Below, piece by piece: positions 54,725 to 64,000 of a stretch of DNA of 64,000 nt. The number at the start of each line of letters is the position of its first letter. The first letter of the stretch is position 1. Origin of the DNA: Haemonchus contortus (Eukaryota > Nematoda > Chromadorea > Rhabditida > Trichostrongylidae). The stretch lies in contig LS997565.1 of NCBI GenBank assembly GCA_000469685.2, positions 50,924,501 through 50,988,500 of the forward strand, given 5' to 3'. The notes below the pieces were generated by a model. That model saw nothing but the letters and a program-made list of their open reading frames with translations. It was not told the origin of the DNA and ran no database searches. Position numbers and translations under genes: made by a program.

Positions 54725-54946
54725 TCACAATTTTTGATGAATTCTGCGATACGCCCGAACGTTTCGCCCGCCTGTCATACCTTCATGTGTGGAGGTGAAC
54801 TCGTTCTGAGGCTTTCGACGCTTTGACATCTTTCTAGTCACACATTGCCCACGAATGGGCGATCTTTGTAATGAGCTTTCGTAAGATCGATCTTCCATGG
54901 TAGACCTATATTCTTCACCACTGGACAGTACATAGATTGTTGAGCC
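54725..54946 (-). CDS. possible minus-strand terminal exon, unrecognised
   Basis: A perfect nematode acceptor (AACTTTTCAG) at 54947-54948 on the minus strand opens a phase-0 frame to a stop at 54725. The peptide is hydrophilic, Ser/Arg/Glu-rich (STIYVLSSGEEYRSTMEDR, then TRKMSKRRKPQNEFTST). An internal donor GTATGA at about 54777 is an alternative end. No upstream exon could be linked. Confidence 0.35.
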   Translation of the reverse strand, partial: GSTIYVLSSGEEYRSTMEDRSYESSLQRSPIRGQCVTRKMSKRRKPQNEFTSTHEGMTGGRNVRAYRRIHQKL

Positions 54947-55229
54947 CTGAAAAGTTTCCATGTCCAAAATCGTATCCTTCCAACATCTATTCGATGATTA
55001 CTAATCGTTGTACTAAATATAATAAATATCGTCGACACAACTGCTTCGCTTTGAGATAACCACTTCCACGCTTAGCTGTGCCGCAGTATTGAGCATAGGT
55101 TATGCTGATTAATTCGAGCAGTGTTAATAGGTTTGCAATGTTGGCTTTCGTACATGAGGTACCGTTCACGATCACGAAAATTCTGTTCACTTTGCTGAAG
55201 GTTTAGTTAATTTCCCGTCGATTTATCAG

Positions 55230-55337
55230 GATGCGCCTAAGCCATGGATGGCTGGAAGTTCGCAGTTCGACGTGAAAAGGACCTTGTGGGAAAAGATCTT
55301 TGCCAATTCCCGCGATCAAAAGTCACAGATGGTTAAG
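55230..55337 (+). CDS. possible plus-strand exon, unrecognised
   Basis: Acceptor GATTTATCAG and donor GTTTGC enclose 36 codons in phase 0: DAPKPWMAGSSQFDVKRTLW, then EKIFANSRDQKSQMVK. It can join in phase to 57249-57293, which would end the protein. The upstream exon is not found; a candidate ending at 55200 would leave an intron of only 29 bases. Confidence 0.4.
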
Positions 55338-55339
55338 GT

Positions 55340-56560
55340 TTGCTTTCGTATTCAGGAACGGAAGTGTCTATGACGAATCTGCGAATTTGCGAAATACAAG
55401 ATGTTTCAGCGTAAGCTATTTACAGAGTAATAGGATTATAACGACGTAGATACGTAGGTTTTCCAACGAGATTTCTGATTTGAAATAAATTAAACGGTAA
55501 CGGTGAAAATGATTGTAAAAGAAGCGCAAACAGAGTCTCATGTGTAGTAGAGCAACTATCCACGGCCACTTTTATATGTAATTTCCGCATTCGAAATCAT
55601 GTCGTGATGCGGGTATACCAACATTCCAGATGAGACTGGCATGACGGATGACATAGTGAGCCTAGTGGCACAACGAAAATCAGCAGTTCTTGAACAGTGC
55701 CCAGCACAAGTATATGATTACTGGACATAAAAATGATTTGGTGGGGACAAGCGAACCTTAGCAACGGTAGCAAGCATCAAGGAGCCAGATCATGAAGCCT
55801 GCCAACAGGAAGTAGAATACGAGCACCGATCCGAGAAATAAAAGGAGAGCCTTACATAGGGCCGAGGTCGACCTACCGGGCACAGCTTACGCTTATTATT
55901 TCAATATACCTAGTTTGAGTGAAAAGTGGAAGTGATGGTGAAAACTAGTGCAAAGAAAGCAAAGAAAGCTACTATATCAACGGTTTTTGGAAAAAAAAGC
56001 TTGAAATAAGAAGTGAAGCGCTTTTAAAAGTTTATGGATGACAGAAGTCGCATGGAATGAGTATTTAGACGGGTTGTCAGTTGTGCGCCATAGAGTCGAG
56101 ACCACATTAAACCGTACATGGCCAAATCGCCTTCTACTGTTGCCATGGGCTACGACTGATCTTCGATTTCAACATTTGTGCTTCACTAGGAATGGCGCAG
56201 CCTCTACAAGGCTGCTGAAATACGGTCGCTTTCTGGTGTTGACGATATTTAGATCCCAGTTTTATGTAGGTCGCTTTTCGAGCAGACAGCGCCCCATATG
56301 GCATCCTTGGTGTCTACTGTGGATTTGGTGCTGCTGCGGTTTTGCACGTTTTTAGTGAAAAATCATTCTCAATTCACCGCCTTACTGCCTCATTTTTTAT
56401 TGCCTCTATATTCTATACTTTATTCTACATAGATGAAAAATCGGCTCACCTTATACAGCTTCTTTTACGAGACAGATTTCGTTAATTACTCCATGACACG
56501 TCTCAAGTTGCGATCGAATACCCGCGCGTGCTGAAGTACTTGAAGCTGGAGCATAGCATT
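55340..56560. other. repeat-derived region
   Basis: The segment 55915-56110 shares GTGAAAA.TAGTGCAAAGAA-like and GAATGAGTATTTAGACGGG sequence with the 2470/4010/29810 repeats. The frame at 56038-56355 therefore lies largely in a repeat. The rest shows nothing recognisable. Confidence 0.45.
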
Positions 56561-56569
56561 CTCTGGCGC

Positions 56570-56745
56570 CTATCATTGCAGGTTTTGAGTAGGTAGGATA
56601 AATAGGGCCGGCTGATGCTCCTCATCTACCCTACTTTCAGTTTCTGCCCCAATGATAGACACCAGAGTCGTTTAAATCACCACGAACTTCGCCGCACAGT
56701 TTGCCGCGTTCATCCAGAATTGGGCGAATGTTCCGTTCCCCCTCG
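56570..56745. mobile_element. fold-back MITE, family 1, right half
   Basis: It shares GGTTTTGAGTAG, GGCTGATGC, CTACCCTACTTTCAG and the right end GTTCATCCAGAATTGGGCGA with the 60325 copy. The left end is missing. Confidence 0.6.
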
Positions 56746-57248
56746 TGGTGACCGTGCGTAATGAATTGCGGTGATTGCGCGGCAAGCGACGATATCGCCC
56801 TCGTTCTTCGCAGCTCAACAAATTATTTCGAGAATAGTTGCGTGACATACTATATCACAAAAGCCACGCAAATAAACGCTGTCATGCATATTTTCGAACC
56901 TGATGGCCGCCTTCTCAACACACCGGTTGCGAATTTTTCAGTGAACAGGTTTCGATATGGGCTGTTGAACACAGTTCTTTAGCCGGACAGTGATCCATGT
57001 GGCATCCTGAGGTGCCCTAGACTTGTCTCTGTGAAAAATCGAGGAAACTCTTAGATTGTGAGGAAAGTAACTGCCGAAAACTTCACAATAGAATAGATTT
57101 CTCCAGCAGATCTTCTGGAATATTCCATATAAATGCTATAGTAGGGCATTTCTTACTTTTATTTGTGTGCAGATAACAGATCAAGTGGGTTTCATGATAT
57201 CGCAATCGGCTGACTATATCGGGCTTTAATTTCGACCTTTTATTTCAG

Positions 57249-57293
57249 GTTATGAAGCGATGGAAAGAGGCGTGCGCGGAACCGCTTTTATGA
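57249..57293 (+). CDS. possible terminal exon paired with 55230-55337
   Basis: After the acceptor TTTTATTTCAG a phase-0 frame VMKRWKEACAEPLL ends in TGA at 57291-57293. Phase and chemistry fit the preceding candidate exon, but both are short. Confidence 0.35.
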   Translation, partial: VMKRWKEACAEPLL

Positions 57294-57328
57294 GAATTCA
57301 GGGGCTAATAGTTGTCACAAATTTCAAT

Positions 57329-57383
57329 GGGTTTCAGTAGCGGAGTGGCCGGTTCGAATCCGGCCACTCCGCTACTGAAACCC
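57329..57383. repeat. perfect 55-bp hairpin resembling a tRNA acceptor/T-arm minihelix
   Basis: Two 24-base arms (GGGTTTCAGTAGCGGAGTGG and four more bases) enclose the 7-base loop TTCGAAT, the consensus TpsiC loop of tRNAs. GCCGG-TTCGAAT-CCGGC reads as a T arm and GCGGAGT/ACTCCGC as a 7-bp acceptor stem, with no D or anticodon arm between. A further repeat of CTGAAACC..TAGAGGTGC follows to about 57412. It contains a B box but no A box. Confidence 0.85.
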
Positions 57384-57776
57384 CTAGAGGTGCAACTGAA
57401 ACCTTTAGAGGTGCTTGGTGAATATGGGTAGACAGTTCAGTCATTACGTGGTTGAAAATGCATGAAAAAAGTAGCCAGATATGTCATGCGTATACAAGTG
57501 GATAGTGCCCTCACAAAAAATCCCACGAAAGCTTACCTCCTAGGCAGCTCTGAGAAGATTTTGTACAAAGCGTAGCATCAATCGAAGCTGGAGTCGACTT
57601 CTGTGTTGTCTTCCTTTCATTTTGTTGATTAGGCTCAGAAAATGACGCTAAGAAGCACAATCCATAGGGGCTGACCATCAACTCAGACCTTCTTATTCGT
57701 ATTGACGAACATGTTGTTATATTGCTTTTCAAATAGAAAAGCTTCCGAAGTTCATTAAATGATTTGACAAGTGCAT

Positions 57777-58153
57777 GGGTCCGGGAACTTCTCCCCTAAC
57801 ACGGCGTCGCACATACCGCACCCGCCGCCTATCGCAGGATTGCGATGGAAGATTGGAGCGCGCAATTTGTGAGGTGGAGAGTCCTTTAAACATTTGAATT
57901 GGCCGGCCGCTCTCTTCAGTTCCAATGCGATTCTGATCGTCGTTTATATAGGAGGAGTTATTTTAATTAATCAAGTCTAATAAACATGAAAACTAAAAAG
58001 AAACAGAAGAAAAACGATAAAATCCAATGAAAAAGCAAGCCAGTCAAGGAAAAATTTCGCGTCCTATCGATTGGCGGGGTACGGTAATTGCAGTGAAATT
58101 TGCCGCATGCCGCAAGGGAGAATGCAGCGATAGGGGAGAAGTTCCGTTACCCC
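57777..58153. mobile_element. 377-bp MITE, second copy of the 33725 family
   Basis: It starts GGGTCCGGGAACTTCTCCCC and ends in the inverted form with GTTCCGTTACCCC. The interior is homologous to 33725-34115 throughout (for example AGCGCGCAATTTGTGA and CGCGTCCTATCGATTGGCGG). AGTGCAT occurs at both borders (57770-57776 and 58155-58161), with one extra T on the right. Confidence 0.85.
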
Positions 58154-58543
58154 TAGTGCATTGACAAGTGGAGCATTGTAACTCGGCTGCAACTGATCAC
58201 AAGCAGTGAGTAGAACCCAGATCGTGATCGGAACGAGAGCTCAAATGACTAACAGCGGCATGGCCAGATTTCCAGACGTATCCAATCGTGTTTCGGCCGC
58301 CATTGTTTTCTTCGGTTTGCGCGTTCAGTGAACGATAAACGCACATACTGGGTTCAAAGTACACGCAAAGGAAGACGGAGCTCAACCTGAAGAGAAGGCC
58401 ATCGTGTGCGTGTCTCTGCTGCCGTTGCCGGCCGACAACCTCACACCAACCAGCCACCACCACACCGCAGTCGTCCGTGTTCGCTTGTACGTACGGTACG
58501 TCATCTCTCGCCCCTCCCGCTTTCGTCGTCGCCGACACCGCCC

Positions 58544-58676
58544 ATGGTCGTTCGCAAAATGACTGCGCACGCGACGGCCACGGCCGTGGTCCCACCGGCT
58601 TTCGTTCGATTGCTCAACTTCTGTTTCCGAGAACTCGGACTCTTCGTCGCCGATTACGATAAACTCGTTGTCGTGG
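58544..58676 (+). CDS. possible first exon of an unrecognised gene
   Basis: From the ATG at 58544 the frame reads MVVRKMTAHATATAVVPPAF and continues FVRLLNFCFRELGLFVADYD, ending at a strong donor (GTG then GTGAGC) in phase 0. Codons are those favoured in highly used nematode genes (CTC, GTC, TTC). The upstream 58380-58540 is GC-rich, unlike its surroundings. A possible next exon is 59134-59166 (acceptor TTTCTCAG, peptide TIQFLMDEAKW, donor GTAACT). A minus-strand frame over the same bases is also open, so strand is not certain. Confidence 0.4.
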
Positions 58677-59166
58677 TGAGCAGCTCTACCGATACACTCC
58701 ATCATGATTTTTTTTTATCAACTCCTCTGATTATGCATTGAAGTTATTCTCGTAGCTCTCCCTCAATTTCTGTGATGAGCGAAGTCAGAAGCGGGTCCAG
58801 AGCCCCAAGCATCAACCGCTTTTTTGTTCTGAATACCTGATCTAAAACTTTTTGCCATTGCTTATTCGCTCAAGAACGTCCACAAATCTGGTTGTTGCCG
58901 CTTATATTGCACTGCTCTACGTATTCTACAACGATGCTGAATTGTTAGTTCGATCTCATGGGACTTTGGGGGCACTATGTAATCCATAGTAGACTCGGTC
59001 ATTCGAGACCAGGATTTCCCGATTAGGAGAATCTGATACCGTAAAATCGGTAAAGCTAAGTGCATATCCTCCTCTCCATATAGTTTTTCTTTTCAAATCT
59101 TGTTTGGCAAGTTTCTGTGTTTTCTTTCTCAGACTATTCAGTTTCTAATGGACGAAGCTAAATGGG

Positions 59167-60324
59167 TAACTACAGATAAATTCAGACAGTTCCTTAACTG
59201 CTGCCGTGCCGGATAAGGGTCACCTTCGGTATCACATTTGTTCGATTCTCCGAAGTATCCCGGAATGACGACCCTCGTTCGTGTCGTCGAAATTGTCATG
59301 TGTGTCGTAGTGCAGTAACAAACGACATATCTTCGTCGTTTTTCTCCTCCTAATCGAAGCGCAGTAAAGTTTTCGAGACGTCTCATGTGATTCGTGGAGT
59401 TCTGAGGGCAAAAAAGACAAAACCAAATCAAACTATATTTGCCATGGATAATTGTCCCCATTATGCACGTATGTACTATGTTTCTTCAGTAGTACGCGAG
59501 ATGCGGACTTAACCAGCCAAAAGGCTGTCTGAGAAGGTCACGGTTCTCACTTCTTCAACGTAGGTGGCTGCCATAGCGCTTAGTGACGTGGAAATGCTCA
59601 GACTGTTCATCGAGACCCTCATCAAGGTCGCTTCACTGGCATTTTAAAGGTGTGATACGCGAACATCTTAATCATCACGCCTTTCCGATGGTTTTCGGGA
59701 AACCAGCTTCCGATCACCTGCCGTAATTTCTTGCTTAAAGGGAAGAGAGTGGTTGTGGCCTTTACTATGAGCGATGGGATCCTCGCTGAGCGATCCAGCT
59801 TCACCGTTGGAGTGGTCGTCTTGTCAGACAACTTCTTGCATACCTCGATAACCATCAGACCTTCTTCCCAGCTCGTCATCGGTTTCTCAACAATCTAGTA
59901 TTCCGGGCTGGAACGCTACTACCATTCTCACGACCTGCGTGCCGGCTCGGTACGAGCTCAGAACAGCTTAGTCCTTTCGAGGTCGATGGATTTTCACTAG
60001 AACCGTTCGGGAGAATAAGCTCTATCATTGAGACGCTGCCGTGCCTAATGGGTGCCGAATATGTGGGCACATCTCGTAGCGGTATTAATATAATTTTTAT
60101 AGTCTAATTTCTTTGAGACGAAGAATGCTCTAACCCATGGCCTGTCCCCATTACACAACTTCTTCTCTCGCACTGCCTCAATTCAGAGGGTAGGATTAAG
60201 TGCTGTATAGTTCGGTTTCTCACAAGTAGCTTTCCTGAAAGGTGCAATCTTGGCCTGCTCTGAAAGAGATGTAACTCTGCTAGCTGGTTCAAGTGTGTTT
60301 GCTTGAGTGTCTAGTATGGTAAGG
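59167..60324. other. no confident gene; one minus-strand frame
   Basis: The minus-strand frame 59622-59879 starts MTSWEEGLMVIEVCKKL and is protein-like for 85 codons, but I recognise no family and see no splice support. Other frames here overlap on both strands. Confidence 0.3.
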
Positions 60325-60525
60325 AACGGAACACTCGCCCAATTGTGGATGGACGCGGCGGAATTCGTAGTGATTTGAATGACTATGGTGCCTAGCATTA
60401 GGGCACAGGTTTTGAGTAGATTGCATAATTGAGGGCCAACTGATGCACCTATCTGCCCTACTTTAAATTTTTGCTCCAATGATCGGCGTCGGCCATCCAG
60501 AATTGGGCGAAGGTCCCGTCCCCAT
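60325..60525. mobile_element. fold-back MITE, family 1, copy 4
   Basis: Left end GGAACACTCGCCCAATTGTG and the right end (reverse complement GGGACCTTCGCCCAATTCTG) are inverted. The centre shares TTTGAGTAGATTGCATAATT-type sequence with the 56570 copy. Confidence 0.7.
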
Positions 60526-63120
60526 CATGGTGCGGTGGTGCTGCATGCCTAACCCATCCATAGTTCCGACTTCGATTTGTGAATGCTTTTTTTGCGACGC
60601 CAACTCATAGTTTCTGGGACACTGGTTCAAATGTATCACAGGGGAGACACTCCCTCTGCATCCGCCCTCCCCCAACCCTCTGCTACCCTTTCAAACGATT
60701 CTGTTAACATAAGATGTCATCAATCTTCGAATGAGCACCTGTTCTCACATACGGTACGGTACAACAGGTTTTTGCCCTTCCAAATGGCCGCAAATGAAAT
60801 CTGTTTGGATAAAGAATTCTCTGCAACAACGTTTTCATGATATTCGACGACGAGGCCGGGCAAGCGCCGCCGAAAAGCACCTAGCGAAAACTCGGTCAGT
60901 TGGCGACAAGTGGATACGGTTTGGCTTCGGATCGCGGTCAGGTACAAAACCACTGCACGAATGTTGAAAGAAACTGCGGAAACGTTGTTCGCGTCAAACT
61001 GGATGCTTCAATGTGAAACTATGAATTCCTAAGCAAATAAAGCATGAAGTCTAGCAGCTCATTAATCATCCGGAAATACCTGCATGATATGAGGCTGTTA
61101 AGGCAGATTTCTGAGTGGTCTTCAAGATTTCTCTCTACGAAAACCGTGTAAATCTGCATTGAGGGAACCTGACGGTCCTGCTGTTCTAAAAGCACCAATT
61201 CTGTTCACTGGGTAATCAGTTGTGCTCATTTCGATAGAAATATGTAAAGCATTGAGGCTCTACCCAGATTTCTTCCTCAATCATCCTGCCCAGAGACCCT
61301 GTTCTGTGGATGGTCCTCCCTGAGAGGACGACACGAACGCAGACGCATGTATGACGCAGAAATCCTCGAATGTAGCGTAGTGAGGCCTGGGAACCGAGAG
61401 CGCTCGGGTCTACGGGAACGCCAGCTCGACCTTGAGCTGACGCTTATGTAACAAGAAGCATGGACCCAGCTCAACATATCTCGGAAAACACTCGAAATAC
61501 GTACTGAACTACCAACGTTGCCTCGATACAATGGACTTGTTTGATCAAAACTGGCTTACCATAAACCATCGCTTTAGAAAATCTATGGAATGCGAAAATT
61601 TAGTTGAGGATAGTGATAGAAATACCGACCACGGAATCTCAATAGCTTCGTCTACATCCAGAAGGTGACGACGGAAACCGTTTCGTCGCCAGGTCTCTGT
61701 TCCCATTTCTGCATTAATAACTGTCAGAGTTCTCAGAACTCGGGTTGAAATTGTCCTCGATGTATAACAAGACTTTCTTTAAAGGGCTTTTATCCCATCA
61801 CCTAATGGGGTACGATAACTGAACCTCCCTTGATACTCTGAATGTCTTCCAACAGTACTGTCCCAATATTCTTTCGTAAATGTCTGTCTTAGCGGCGTAA
61901 GAAAGTCCATCGTAAAAAAGTTTTTTCGAGTTATCTTTAGCTTTCTTCAGATACTGTGTGTTAGAACGTAACAGAATTTACAGCGTGCTCACATAATTTA
62001 AACTCGGAGGATGGATGAAGCCTCAAAAGTGTATATCTTACAGTTTTGACGATCCTTCATTCTTTGGGTAAATTATTGTTCTCGTGACGTCCCCACTTAA
62101 TGTCTTCTTGATCAGTTGGTGTCAGAGTAAGGTTAGTTTCTCTCAATAGGACGTGTCATCGATGTGGATTATTGAGCCCTCTAATGTATGGAAATGGGAA
62201 ATTTCTTGAACAGTGGCTCCCTGGTGGGTTTTGCAAACATCAAAAGCTGAGCTTTTGGCGTGACGAAAAACGCAAAGGTTCTCTCCTCAAAGAAAAAATC
62301 AAGCTAATGTAGAAAGCAGTTCTGAAAATCGCAAATCTCAGCATATCAATTTTTAGACCTACACCATATTATAGTTGGAAAAAGGCCGGTTTCGTAGCGA
62401 TGCGCCATTTTTAGGAATGTTAAGTACATACCTGCAGGGCAACCTCTGCTCTCTAGCTAGGATCATCGTAGCACAAGTAACCCCTCATCATGCCACCGAC
62501 GTCTAGCATCACAAATACCTGCCCATACCCTTCCCATCTGTTTCTTGCCCTATTCTGAAGGAGCCGCAGCCGTCGGTTGTGTCATTTTTACCTTCTGTCA
62601 CTGCTCACGTAAGGCTTTACCATTGGAACATCAAGGTTTTCAATACCTTCCATTCTGAGCGGTGTACAACCAATGTTACAGAATAAGTGACAATTAAAGA
62701 TTCCTGTAGTGTTGCCATTCAATCTACTCGCCCTCACTGATATGAAATCCGTTCGGAGAGTGGGTTGAGGTTTCGATACAAAGTGGAAGGCTCGCCAGTT
62801 TCCATACTATGAAAAAATGCATATGTCTCTGCCATTGGACGACGACGCCATAAAAGCGTATGACCTCGAACTTAGTCACAGTTGTGGCGTTTCCAAACCC
62901 CATTTACTAGAGCCTTTTTTGCCATGGTATAGAGAGAAATGCCCGATGGACTATTTATTAAGATAAATTTGCATACTTGCTGGGTTCGATCACAGTGGCA
63001 TTTCACTTCCTGGAGAAAACAGGATAGAAGGAACGGTCGGTATACGCCTGACGTTTTTCACCGCCGTCAGAAGCATTTTTAGCCTTCAAACCATTGTCCT
63101 GCATTTTGCCTTTTTGGTAG
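60526..63120. other. no gene recognised
   Basis: Frames at 60583-60840, 60720-60967 and 61277-61531 overlap on opposite strands and carry no recognisable domain or splice pattern. Nothing in 61540-63060 exceeds 60 codons. Confidence 0.4.
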
Positions 63121-63122
63121 GG

Positions 63123-63360
63123 TCAAGATCCAATGAAATTCCAACAGAGAAGTAAGTACAGGAAGACAAAGAAGCATGCAACAACGATCTCGAATACTAT
63201 CGTGACAGTTCCAATGTAAATAAAGGCGAAGTAGCTGGAGAAAACTCGTACAGCCACTTCTCTTATGTCCAGCACTGCTTTCAATGAAAGTATAGTATCT
63301 ACAGTATCTATAAGACTGATCGACAAGGTACAACCGTCAAATCGTGCTGAGCGACTGGCG
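63123..63360 (-). CDS. possible exon of a multi-pass membrane protein
   Basis: On the minus strand an acceptor CCCTCAG (AG at 63362-63361) opens a frame in phase 2 that runs to TGA at 63123. The peptide has a polar start (LIDTVDTILSLKAVLDIREV) followed by a long hydrophobic stretch (FAFIYIGTVTIVFEIVVACF and on to LLLCWNFIG), enough for one or two membrane passes. No family is recognised. Confidence 0.4.
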
Positions 63361-63790
63361 CTGAGGGACAATTAGGGACGTTTGATAGACAAATGCGCTC
63401 CTTGATCTTCAGGGACGTTTTCCGAAGGACCACTGCTTTCCAATTAGAAGAGAAAGTGTAGAGTCTTTGGGGTTCGAAAACATTCGAGTTCGAATCGTAG
63501 TGGCGTATTGCGATGCCTTGCGCGGGGCCTATAAATTATAGAAGTCAGAGCTTGCCAGAATCAGATTACAATTAGACATCAACAGTGGAATACGTCAGTT
63601 CTGTGAGCTTTTGAAGTTTGAAAATGTCTTCATCCAATCGATTCCTCGTTCGCAATTGTACGAAACTGAACTGTAATCTAGTCATCACACCTTCCAAGAC
63701 CGTATTCGACCAATTCTTCTCTAAAGAGCGCACTTATGGAAGAACACATTCGCTACAACTGATTAATAATATCAGCCGGTTTTCGACTAC

Positions 63791-63860
63791 CAAAAAAAGC
63801 AATTCGTTGATGGATCCATTGAACAGTTCCGCCATTGGTTTCGAAGGTCTCTGCTGTTAT
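63791..63860 (-). CDS. possible minus-strand exon near the window edge
   Basis: Acceptor AAATTACAG and donor GTAGTC bound a phase 0-to-1 frame reading TAETFETNGGTVQWIHQRIA. It may belong with the membrane-protein exon to its left, but the phases (1 versus 2) do not join directly, so another exon would be needed. A plus-strand frame at 63634-63866 overlaps and cannot be excluded. Confidence 0.25.
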
Positions 63861-64000
63861 CTGTAATTTCATCACTGTACTGAGAAGGTACGTTACCGAA
63901 AGTACCAGCCATTCAGAACAGTAATGACAATTATCTGTCGAGTTTACGAGTACGAGCACCGGACTACCTATTAAGCCGAGACGGCCCACACTCGTGATCA

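Noticed and set aside
55122..55200. A plus-strand exon directly before 55230
   Set aside because: The frame is protein-like, but the intervening intron would be only 29 bases, shorter than expected for nematode introns.
57329..57383. A functional tRNA gene
   Set aside because: No D arm, anticodon arm or A box; it is a symmetric hairpin.

Overview
This window is nuclear DNA of a nematode, most likely a strongylid/hookworm-type species. The evidence is TTAGGC hexamers (the nematode telomere repeat), small exons bounded by TTTCAG-type acceptors and GTAAGT/GTGAGT-type donors, long repeat-filled introns, a likely trans-splice acceptor just ahead of a start codon, and many mobile elements. Nothing bacterial is present. 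The genus is inference; the phylum is well supported.

Left part (1-24.8 kb): a set of short, phase-compatible plus-strand exons (about 2.1-18.2 kb) looks like the 3' part of one long gene that I do not recognise. Its predicted product is Ser/Tyr/Pro-rich, like the cytoplasmic tail of a receptor. Its introns hold fold-back elements, tRNA-derived SINEs and a widely repeated short-TIR family. From 18.7 to 24.8 kb there are two weak minus-strand coding candidates (one membrane protein), SINE copies, a 17-base G tract and a decayed mariner transposon with unusually long inverted arms.

Centre (24.8-45.0 kb): one well-supported gene of about 20 kb, reconstructed here as 19 exons whose splice phases all agree (876 codons plus stop). 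Its product is a RIPOR/FAM65-family protein (Rho-interacting cell-polarity regulator), with the conserved N-terminal helical/PL48 module, a Ser-rich linker and a C-terminal helical repeat domain. Intron 11 carries a complete Merlin DNA transposon (8-bp target duplication, long TIRs, intact 316-residue DDE transposase) next to a truncated mariner copy. Other introns hold MITEs, including one with a perfect 9-bp target duplication.

Right-centre (45.9-54.3 kb): a degenerate TTAGGC satellite. It alternates telomere-like hexamers with ten copies of a ~185-bp non-telomeric cassette of two types. A TTAA-flanked element interrupts it. At its right edge is a three-level nest: a 5'-truncated non-LTR retrotransposon broken by a GC-rich palindrome with a 3-bp duplication and by a Tc1-like transposon with IR/DR-type ends.

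Right end (54.3-64 kb): weak exon candidates on both strands, more MITEs, a second copy of the 9-bp-TSD MITE family, and a perfect 55-bp hairpin shaped like a tRNA acceptor-T-arm minihelix. No gene here is recognised with confidence.
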